Origin: an uncultured Clostridia bacterium
GTDB taxonomy: Bacteria; Bacillota; Clostridia; TANB77; CAG-508
Length of the DNA stretch: 5,087 bases
NCBI GenBank assembly: GCA_934179885.1
Contig: CAKPQY010000072.1
Span: 1 to 5,087 of the forward strand
Reading direction: 5' to 3'
The notes beneath the pieces were generated by a model. The model did not search any database and was not told the DNA's origin. It saw nothing but the letters and a program-made list of their open reading frames with translations. Positions 1-4,835 of this stretch are shown piece by piece; position 1 is the first letter of the stretch; every line of letters begins with the position of its first letter. Made by a program: the position numbers and the translations under genes.

Positions 1-19
1 ATATATATGAACTCACCAA
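1..19 (-). CDS. Possible start of a further minus-strand gene (partial)
   Basis: Downstream of tmcAL on the minus strand, an AAAGGG ribosome-binding-like motif (about 27-32) is followed by TTG (start at 19) and GTG (start at 16), either of which could open a reading frame running off the window edge. Only five or six codons are visible, so no product can be named. No terminator hairpin separates it from tmcAL, so co-transcription is plausible. This is a weak call resting on the ribosome-binding-site spacing alone. Confidence 0.2.
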
Positions 20-39
20 ATCTTTTCCCTTTAAGTTTT

Positions 40-1272
40 CTAAAATTTTATAATTCCATTTTTAAAATCTAAATTATTCAAAGAATCATATTCATAACCA
101 ATAGTATAAACATTTGTAGCAAAAATATCTTTATTTAATAACAAATTTAAATTCTTATTTTTATTAGAATCAACAAACTTCTTAACAGAAGTTATTATAT
201 TAAGCTTAGGATTATTTTTAGAAATCTCAGAAACAAGTTTTTTACCATTCTCATTAAAACCTAAAACTCTAACATAAGGTAAAGTGTTTTTAGAAACTTC
301 CATATCCTTTTTAGTAATTCCAAGCAAAGCATATAAAAGAATACGCTGAATTCTAGTTGATGTATATCTTTTAGACTTTACCATACTTAAAAATTCAACA
401 ATACTATTACATGAATTAGCAGCATCTTTAATAGCAAACTCCAATCCTTCAGAAACATCAGGAAGATTAGCAATTTCTTCAATTGACATCTTTCTTAAAA
501 CATAGATTATCTCTTTTTCAAAAATATTTAAATCTTCAATAATATGACCATTTTTTATATTATCAATTAAAATTGAATAAGTATCAGAAGGTAATAAAGT
601 TTTAATAATCTCAAAACTTTTATTTTTAACAAGACTTCTAATAGCAGTAGCACTTGCAATATCATTTGAAAAATTAGTACTATTATATTCAGACTCAATC
701 CTTTTAACACAAATAGGATTTATTTCACTTTTATATTTTTTAAGAGCTTTTAAATACTCAATTCCTAAAATATTATTTGGAGAAGATAAGACACCTGAAT
801 ATGTCCTAATATCATTAAGATACATTAACAAAGCATTTTCACGAGCTTTTGGAAAAGATACTCCTTTTTTTAGCTCATGAGAAAGAATATTTTTATACTC
901 GTTAGGTTCTGCATATAAAACATCAGCAATATTTTTTAAAACATTTACATCAGAAGTTTCTGCTCCAAAAGATAGATAATCAACAATTCCTAAAGAATTT
1001 AAAATTTTAATTGCTCCATCTGCAAAATTTTCAGCGCTAGAAATTGAATATAAAACAGGTAATTCTATAACTAAGTCAATACCATTTGAAAGTGCCATTT
1101 TAGTCTTTTCCCATTTATTAATTATAGAAGTAGAGCCACGTTGTGTAAAATTACCACTTATAATAGCAATTGAGTAGTCACAACCTGTTAATTTTTTTGA
1201 ATTTTCTAAATGATATAGATGACCATTGTGAAATGGATTATATTCGGCTATTATTCCTAAAACTTTGCTCAT
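40..1272 (-). CDS. tmcAL: tRNA(Met) cytidine acetate ligase TmcAL (YlbM family)
   Basis: This 410-aa protein matches the TmcAL/YlbM nucleotidyltransferase-fold family in length (about 400-415 aa) and motifs. TmcAL activates acetate with ATP and transfers the acetyl group to the wobble cytidine C34 of elongator tRNA-Met, giving ac4C, in the cytoplasm. The N-terminus reads GIIAEYNPFHNGH, carrying the HxGH-type nucleotide-binding signature (H15, G17, H18). It is followed by the family-typical SGNFTQRG (39-46), a K/A-rich helix with DLVIELP (66-72), SAENFADGA (79-87), SFGAETSD (101-108) and, later, a SATAIRS motif. The start at 1272 is preferred over an in-frame GTG at 1281: AGAAGG lies 8 nt before this ATG, the GTG overlaps that ribosome binding site, and family members begin right before the GIIAEYNPF strand. 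The gene is divergent from rnhA and shares its promoter region. Frame and motifs are intact. The family call is firm; activity is inferred. Confidence 0.95.
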   Translation of the reverse strand: MSKVLGIIAEYNPFHNGHLYHLENSKKLTGCDYSIAIISGNFTQRGSTSIINKWEKTKMALSNGIDLVIELPVLYSISSAENFADGAIKILNSLGIVDYLSFGAETSDVNVLKNIADVLYAEPNEYKNILSHELKKGVSFPKARENALLMYLNDIRTYSGVLSSPNNILGIEYLKALKKYKSEINPICVKRIESEYNSTNFSNDIASATAIRSLVKNKSFEIIKTLLPSDTYSILIDNIKNGHIIEDLNIFEKEIIYVLRKMSIEEIANLPDVSEGLEFAIKDAANSCNSIVEFLSMVKSKRYTSTRIQRILLYALLGITKKDMEVSKNTLPYVRVLGFNENGKKLVSEISKNNPKLNIITSVKKFVDSNKNKNLNLLLNKDIFATNVYTIGYEYDSLNNLDFKNGIIKF

Positions 1273-1274
1273 TA

Positions 1275-1290
1275 ATAGCACCTTCTTTCT
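1275..1290 (-). promoter_or_regulatory. tmcAL ribosome binding site that decides the start
   Basis: The minus strand reads AAGAAAGAAGG and then eight bases before the ATG at 1272. This spacing supports the 1272 start and excludes the upstream GTG (1281), which overlaps the AGG. Confidence 0.75.
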
Positions 1291-1307
1291 TTTTTATAAA
1301 CAAATAC

Positions 1308-1336
1308 TTGTTAAAAAAATAATATATTGATATAAT
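1308..1336 (+). promoter_or_regulatory. Sigma-A-type promoter for rnhA
   Basis: TTGTTA (1308-1313), a 17-base spacer and a perfect TATAAT (1331-1336), with TG at 1328-1329 forming an extended -10. The predicted start point near 1343 would leave a leader of about 30 nt with GAAAGGGA as the ribosome binding site. Confidence 0.7.
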
Positions 1337-1360
1337 AACATAAAATATTGAAAATTACAA
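1332..1360 (-). promoter_or_regulatory. Sigma-A-type promoter for tmcAL
   Basis: On the minus strand, TTGTAA (1360 down to 1355) is separated by 17 bases from TATTAT (1337 down to 1332), and TG sits one base before the -10 (extended -10). It overlaps the rnhA promoter. It is called by motif and spacing only, in an AT-rich region where chance matches are common. Confidence 0.55.
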
Positions 1361-1373
1361 GAAAGGGAAAATT

Positions 1374-1808
1374 ATGGAAAAAGTAATTATATACACAGAC
1401 GGAGCATGCTCAGGAAATCCAGGACCAGGAGGATGGGGAGCAATTTTAATGTATAAGGACACCAAAAAAGAAATTTCAGGAGGAAAAAAAGACACAACTA
1501 ATAATGTAATGGAACTTACAGCAGCGCTAGAAGGACTAAAAATGTTGAAATTCCCTTGCGAAGTTGATTTATATAGTGATAGTGCATACTTAGTAAATGG
1601 ATTTTCACAAGGTTGGATTTATAACTGGCAAAAAAACAACTGGCAAACATCAGATAAAAAGCCAGTAAAAAATAAAGAAATATGGCAAGAAATTTATAAT
1701 CTAACTAAAATACATAAAGTTAATTTTATTAAAGTAAAAGGACATGCAGATAATGAGTTTAATAATAGATGCGATGAACTTGCAAGAAATGCTATAAAAA
1801 CACTTTAA
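1374..1808 (+). CDS. rnhA: Ribonuclease HI
   Basis: This 144-aa cytoplasmic enzyme cleaves the RNA strand of RNA-DNA hybrids, removing R-loops and replication primers using divalent metal ions. All catalytic residues of the family are present and sit within one residue of the E. coli numbering: D9 in YTDGACSGNPGPGGWG, E47 in NNVMELTAAL, D69 in LYSDSAYLVNGF, H124 in VKGHADNEFNN and D134 in RCDELAR. The tryptophan-rich stretch at 81-104 (WIYNW, NNWQT, IW) corresponds to the basic-protrusion substrate-binding region found in E. coli-type RNase HI. The length is normal and the protein lacks the extra N-terminal hybrid-binding domain found in some relatives. It has its own promoter, a GAAAGGGA ribosome binding site 5-6 nt before the ATG, and a terminator-like structure starting at its stop codon, so it is probably monocistronic. 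Confidence 0.97.
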   Translation: MEKVIIYTDGACSGNPGPGGWGAILMYKDTKKEISGGKKDTTNNVMELTAALEGLKMLKFPCEVDLYSDSAYLVNGFSQGWIYNWQKNNWQTSDKKPVKNKEIWQEIYNLTKIHKVNFIKVKGHADNEFNNRCDELARNAIKTL

Positions 1809-1848
1809 TATAGTAATAACTGAAATATTACAATTATATTAAATTTTT
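1806..1848 (+). terminator. Weak AT-rich terminator-like hairpin after rnhA
   Basis: A two-part stem starts at the stop codon. GTAATA (1813-1818) pairs with TATTAC (1826-1831) around a 7-base loop. The outer TAATATA (1806-1812) pairs with TATATTA (1835-1841) across a 3-base bulge. Five Ts follow at 1844-1848. The position is right, but the stem is nearly all A-T, so efficiency is doubtful. Confidence 0.45.
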
Positions 1849-1867
1849 GTTACATTTTTACAAAATA

Positions 1868-1896
1868 TTGCAAAATACTAAAGTTTAAATTATACT
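1868..1896 (+). promoter_or_regulatory. Sigma-A-type promoter for the HD-GYP-like operon
   Basis: TTGCAA (1868-1873), a 17-base spacer and TATACT (1891-1896). The predicted start point near 1903 lies about 30 nt before the ATG at 1934. An inverted repeat overlaps the -10 and the start point (listed separately). Confidence 0.6.
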
Positions 1897-1912
1897 AAAA
1901 AAGAATAGTATA
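1891..1912. repeat. Inverted repeat over -10 and start site
   Basis: TATACTA (1891-1897) and TAGTATA (1906-1912) are perfect reverse complements separated by 8 bases. Placed across the -10 element and predicted start point, this could be an operator or a 5' stem in the mRNA. In such AT-rich DNA it may also be chance. Confidence 0.35.
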
Positions 1913-1933
1913 AAAATACACAAGGGGGATAAA

Positions 1934-2497
1934 ATGGAAACATTTGCAGATTACCTTTTAAATGAAAAAAATTTAGTAGGAAAAATGGATATATTAAATA
2001 GATTACAAAGATTATTAAAAGAAAGAAAAGGAATAACTCTGTTTTTTAATAATTCAATAATATTTAAAACTGAAATAGCAAGAATGTTTTTAGAATATAC
2101 AGATATAGGAGAAGAAATAGATAAAAACATAGTGTTAACAGCTTGCCTATTATGCAATTGTAAAAAAATAGATGGCCCACAAAGTTTAGAAAGCCTACAT
2201 ACATATGCAAAAAAAGGAGCAGATTTTTTAGCGACACTTGGATTTGATAAAAGATTCTGTAAAATCTGTGAAGAAGTAAATAGATATAGTGGAAGTGAGC
2301 CAAGAGAACCAGAAAGTGATATTTTAGAATTAGTAGATAATTTTGGTGGAATGCTTTTAGATAGACCAGAAAGAGCGGGATTTACACCAGAGAAAGCATT
2401 GGTTCAATTAGAAGAAGATAATTTACGAGGAAAAAATAATAGATATATAGAACAATTTAAAGAATTTATCAAAGAAATGCAGGAGGTAGAAGTATAA
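1934..2497 (+). CDS. Divergent HD-GYP-like protein, catalytic HD pair missing
   Basis: This 187-aa cytoplasmic protein has no signal peptide or membrane segment. Residues about 65-165 resemble the pattern of HD-GYP/HD phosphohydrolase domains: TACLLCNCKKI (69-79) sits where active members have AALLHDIGKI, H89 with KKGADFL where the second-helix Hp..GA..L lies, and ILELVDNFGGMLLDRPERAGFTPEKAL (130-156) matches the Il.vaD.fdAl..dRpYr...s.eeAl segment. The metal-binding His-Asp pair is replaced by C74-N75, and the HHE..dG.GYP loop by VNRYSGSEPREPE (115-127). It is therefore unlikely to hydrolyse cyclic di-GMP and may act as a binding or scaffold protein; that is inference. D135 and H89 remain. 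Residues 1-64 have no recognised domain. The AGGGGG ribosome binding site lies about 6 nt before the ATG. The stop overlaps the next start (TAATG), so the two genes are probably translationally coupled. The HD-GYP relationship is by eye and needs a profile search. Confidence 0.8.
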   Translation: METFADYLLNEKNLVGKMDILNRLQRLLKERKGITLFFNNSIIFKTEIARMFLEYTDIGEEIDKNIVLTACLLCNCKKIDGPQSLESLHTYAKKGADFLATLGFDKRFCKICEEVNRYSGSEPREPESDILELVDNFGGMLLDRPERAGFTPEKALVQLEEDNLRGKNNRYIEQFKEFIKEMQEVEV

Positions 2498-2739
2498 TGG
2501 AAACACAAGAAAAAGTAGGAACAGTTTTTATGAAACCACTAGTAGCATTAAAAAAAATATGTGAAGAAAATTCAACAAATAGAGTGTTCTCACTATTGCC
2601 TAAATTTGAAAAATTATTAAATGATAAAATAAAGGCAAAAGAGCAAATACCTATGTTTTCCCAAGATACTCGTGACAAATACATAGGAGAAGACATATTA
2701 GAAGAATTAAAAAGAGAAAAAGATGGTTTAGAACTATAA
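2497..2739 (+). CDS. Small protein of unknown function (80 aa)
   Basis: I do not recognise this protein. It is 80 aa, charged (many K and E), soluble-looking and probably mostly helical, with no cysteine motif beyond a single C23 and no membrane segment. Its ATG overlaps the stop of the HD-GYP-like gene by one base (TAATG), and GGAGG lies about 10 nt before it inside that gene, a classic coupled arrangement. A strong intrinsic terminator begins at its stop codon, which supports it being the real end of a two-gene operon. One-base coupling hints at a protein made in proportion to the HD-GYP-like partner, perhaps in a complex with it (inference). Confidence 0.75.
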   Translation: METQEKVGTVFMKPLVALKKICEENSTNRVFSLLPKFEKLLNDKIKAKEQIPMFSQDTRDKYIGEDILEELKREKDGLEL

Positions 2740-2765
2740 AAGACGATAATCAAAATCGTCTTTTT
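2738..2765 (+). terminator. Rho-independent terminator after the two-gene operon
   Basis: AAAAGACGAT (2738-2747) pairs perfectly with ATCGTCTTTT (2755-2764) around the 7-base loop AATCAAA and runs into a T tract (2761-2765). The left arm overlaps the stop codon of the 80-aa gene. It lies only 22 nt before the EndoQ start, so it either separates the genes or attenuates read-through. Confidence 0.85.
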
Positions 2766-2786
2766 ATAAAGGGAAGGGGAATAAAA

Positions 2787-3974
2787 ATGTACGAAGTATT
2801 TGCAGATTTACATGTTCACATAGGAAGGTCAGAAAGTGGAAAACCAATCAAAATAACAGCCGCTAAAAGTCTAAATTTTGCTAACATTGCAAAAGAATGT
2901 GCTGATAGAAAAGGAATAAATATAGTAGGAATAATAGACTGTGCATCACCATATGTAATAGAAGATATAGAAAATTTTTTAAAAACAGGAGAAGCATATG
3001 AACTAGAAGATGGTGGAATTATATACAAAGATAAAGTATGTATTCTTTTAGGAAGTGAAGTAGAGACGTCAGAAAAAGGAAGAAACGGAAAATGTGGTGC
3101 TGCTCATAATGTTTGTTTCTTTCCACATTTAAAAGACATAAAAGCATTTTCAAATGAAATGAGTCATCATATAAAAAACATAACATTAAGCACACAAAGG
3201 TCAGATGTATCAGGATATGAATTAATTGACATTGTAGAAAAATACAATGGAATTTTAATACCAGCACACATATTTACACCATTTAAAAGTTATTATGGAA
3301 ATTGTGCTGATAGACTACAAGATATTTTCAAAGAAAAATATGATAAAATATTTGCAGTAGAATTAGGCTTAAGCTCAGACACATTTTTAGCAGATGAAAT
3401 ATCAGAATTAGAAAACAAGACATTTGTAACAAATTCAGATGCACATTCTCTTCCAAAAATAGCAAGAGAATACAACAAAATGCAAGTAGAAGACATATCT
3501 TTTAAAGAAGTTGTAAAAGCTTTGAAAAATGAAGATGGAAGAAAAATAATTGCAAACTATGGATTAGATCCAAAACTTGGAAAATACCACAGAACTTATT
3601 GCGATAACTGTAATCAAACAATAGAAACAAAAGAACCAATATCAGTGTGCCCAAAATGTGGAAGTGATAAAGTAACATTTGGTGTTTTTGATAGAATAGA
3701 ATTAATAAAAGATAAAAAGGAAACTCAAAGCCCAGCAAATAGACCACCATATATATATCAAGTCCCACTTGGATTTATTCCAGGGGTAGGTGGTAAGACA
3801 ATTGAAAAGTTGTTAGATACTTTTGAAACTGAAATGAACATATTACATAAATTATCAAAAGATGATATAGAAGCGGTTGTAGGAGAAAAAGTTGCAAATT
3901 CAATTGAAAAAGCAAGAACAGGTGAGGCAAAAGTTCAATCTGGTGGTGGAGGCAACTACGGTAAAATTATATAA
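2787..3974 (+). CDS. Endonuclease Q family protein (PHP domain, zinc finger, HhH)
   Basis: This 395-aa protein has the architecture of the TIGR00375/YqxK-like endonuclease Q family. EndoQ cleaves the DNA strand 5' of deaminated bases (uracil, hypoxanthine, xanthine) and abasic sites. The N-terminal PHP metallohydrolase domain shows DLHVH (D7, H9, H11), GSEVE (E91, E93), AAHNV (H107), PAHIFTP (H161) and NSDAH (D218, H220), a full set of metal ligands. A four-cysteine zinc-binding segment follows (C272, C275, C288, C291), then a helix-hairpin-helix-like DNA-binding region, IPGVGGKTIEKLL (331-343), and a second helical pair near 357-377. The protein ends in a glycine-rich tail (QSGGGGNYGKII). 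Its ribosome binding site is GGGAAGGGGA about 6 nt before the ATG. No good promoter is seen in the 47 nt upstream, so expression may depend on read-through of the preceding terminator or on a promoter inside the 80-aa gene. The family call is firm; activity is inferred from homologues. Confidence 0.93.
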   Translation: MYEVFADLHVHIGRSESGKPIKITAAKSLNFANIAKECADRKGINIVGIIDCASPYVIEDIENFLKTGEAYELEDGGIIYKDKVCILLGSEVETSEKGRNGKCGAAHNVCFFPHLKDIKAFSNEMSHHIKNITLSTQRSDVSGYELIDIVEKYNGILIPAHIFTPFKSYYGNCADRLQDIFKEKYDKIFAVELGLSSDTFLADEISELENKTFVTNSDAHSLPKIAREYNKMQVEDISFKEVVKALKNEDGRKIIANYGLDPKLGKYHRTYCDNCNQTIETKEPISVCPKCGSDKVTFGVFDRIELIKDKKETQSPANRPPYIYQVPLGFIPGVGGKTIEKLLDTFETEMNILHKLSKDDIEAVVGEKVANSIEKARTGEAKVQSGGGGNYGKII

Positions 3975-3985
3975 ATTATTAATTA

Positions 3986-4032
3986 TTATAAAACTTCCTA
4001 TAGAATAAATTTATTCTATAGGAAGTTTTATG
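3986..4032. terminator. Long perfect hairpin terminator after the EndoQ gene
   Basis: The arms 3990-4009 and 4010-4029 are perfect reverse complements (20 bp each, AAAACTTCC...GGAAGTTTT), and pairing extends by two to three more bases on both sides. The A/T ends allow termination in either direction. It separates the EndoQ gene from spoIIM, implying spoIIM has its own promoter. Confidence 0.85.
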
Positions 4033-4108
4033 TTATAATAATAGTTCTAAAAATCTCTTTATCGAATACACATTATGTATAAACAAGTGTAAAAATAAGG
4101 AGAACATT

Positions 4109-4749
4109 ATGAAAAAAAACAAACGATTAAATATAAAAAACACAATATATCAGCATATTACAAATAATAGTAAAGAATATATTTTAGTTACATTAATATT
4201 TATAGTAGGAATTTTTTTAGGAGTAATGTTTATAAACAACACGCAAGAAGCACAAATGTCAGAAATAACATCATACCTAAATAATTTTATAGATAAACTA
4301 AAAAACACAGAAGAATTAGACCATATAGAACTATTAAAAACAACAATAATTGAAAATATTATTTTAGCAGTAACACTCTGGTTTTTTGGAACAACTGTAA
4401 TACGGAATACCGATAGTTTTTGGAATAATATTATATAGAGGATTTTGCCTTGGATATACAATAGCATCAATAATGGTATTAATGGGAACAGGAAAAGGAA
4501 TATTATTTATTTTTTTAAGCTTATTATTACAAAACATAATATTTATTCCAGCAATAATTGCAATAGGAGTAAGTCGGATTTAAATTATACAAATCAATAG
4601 TAAAAAATAGAAACAAGGATAATATAAAAATAGAACTGCTTAGACATACAATTTTTTCATCAATTATGTTAGTGCTTTTATGTATATCATCAGCTATAGA
4701 AATATTAATTTCTACAAATATTTTAAAAAAATTTATAAAATATTTTTAA
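4109..4749 (+). CDS. spoIIM: Stage II sporulation protein M, read with two +1 shifts
   Basis: SpoIIM is a mother-cell membrane protein of the SpoIID-SpoIIM-SpoIIP complex that remodels septal peptidoglycan during engulfment of the forespore. The frame is open from ATG 4109 (AAGGAG 7 nt upstream) to 4402. It continues in the next frame from 4404 to 4574, and in the third from 4576 to the TAA at 4747-4749. Joined, these give 212 aa, close to the roughly 214 aa of B. subtilis SpoIIM. Segment 1 (residues 1-98) has a short basic N-terminus and a membrane helix (about 24-43). Segment 2 (99-155) has GIPIVFGIILYRGFCLGYT and LLLQNIIFIPAIIAIG, typical of the family core. Segment 3 (156-212) holds a last membrane helix (about 182-205). 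Without shifting, the product stops at TAG 4436-4438 after 109 aa. Each shift point is an in-frame CGG followed by A. This is either programmed or tolerated frameshifting, or a decayed or mis-sequenced gene. The gene identity is sure; its functionality is open. Confidence 0.88.
4397..4408 (+). other. First +1 shift site in spoIIM (CGG-A)
   Basis: Zero-frame reading is GTA ATA CGG AAT, followed by TAG ten codons after the CGG (4436-4438). Skipping C4403 gives GTA ATA GGA ATA CCG, restoring TVI-GIP as expected for SpoIIM. The protein cannot tell whether the extra base is A4402 or C4403, because ATC and ATA both encode Ile. Confidence 0.75.
4569..4583 (+). other. Second +1 shift site in spoIIM (CGG-A, then stop)
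   Basis: Reading in the frame entered after the first site gives GTA AGT CGG ATT TAA, a stop two codons after CGG. Skipping C4575 gives GTA AGT GGA TTT AAA and opens 57 further codons with the last membrane helix. The context GTAA..CGGA.T is shared with the first site (9 of 12 bases). Confidence 0.75.
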
Positions 4750-4753
4750 AAAT

Positions 4754-4774
4754 CTATTTACTTTTTTTAAATAG
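4754..4774 (+). terminator. Weak hairpin after spoIIM
   Basis: CTATTTA (4754-4760) pairs perfectly with TAAATAG (4768-4774) around a pyrimidine loop of C and Ts. It sits five bases after the spoIIM stop. The stem is AT-rich and only a short TTT follows, so it would be a poor terminator. It overlaps the candidate xerD promoter. Confidence 0.35.
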
Positions 4775-4785
4775 TTTGATATAAC
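4757..4785 (+). promoter_or_regulatory. Candidate extended -10 promoter for xerD
   Basis: TTTACT (4757-4762), a 17-base spacer and TATAAC (4780-4785), preceded by TG at 4777-4778. The extended -10 TGATATAAC differs by one base from the rnhA TGATATAAT. The predicted start near 4792 leaves a leader of about 44 nt with the strong AGGGGTAGGG ribosome binding site before ATG 4836. Confidence 0.45.
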
Positions 4786-4835
4786 ATATACATAATTTAT
4801 GTAAATAAAATATTTTGAATTAGGGGTAGGGAAAA

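Noticed and set aside
1279..1281. GTG at 1281 as the tmcAL start (413 aa)
   Set aside because: It overlaps the AGAAGG ribosome binding site that serves the ATG at 1272, and homologues start just before the GIIAEYNPFH strand.
1951..3768. Minus-strand open frames opposite the HD-GYP-like, 80-aa and EndoQ genes
   Set aside because: They are shadows of well-supported plus-strand genes, with low-complexity Leu/Phe/Ser-rich translations and no ribosome binding site or family motifs.
4040..4085. A sigma-E-like promoter for spoIIM (AATACACA near 4065-4072)
   Set aside because: The -10 matches only partly and no convincing -35 sits at the right distance. spoIIM is sigma-E controlled in B. subtilis, but the sequence here does not show it clearly.
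4109..4438. The 109-aa zero-frame product as the intended, complete protein
   Set aside because: The last ten residues have no family resemblance, while the other frames carry the rest of SpoIIM in order and reach the normal length. A short isoform is still possible alongside the full one.
4150..4470. 106-aa minus-strand open frame opposite spoIIM
   Set aside because: It is antisense to recognisable SpoIIM coding sequence and its hydrophobic translation is a by-product of AT-rich membrane-protein codons.
4397..4583. -1 shift, stop-codon readthrough or an intron as explanations for the split spoIIM
   Set aside because: Both joins need exactly one base removed (+1). Readthrough of TAG 4436 or TAA 4581 would stay in the wrong frame, and no intron boundaries or loss of sequence between segments is seen. 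There is no slippery heptamer.
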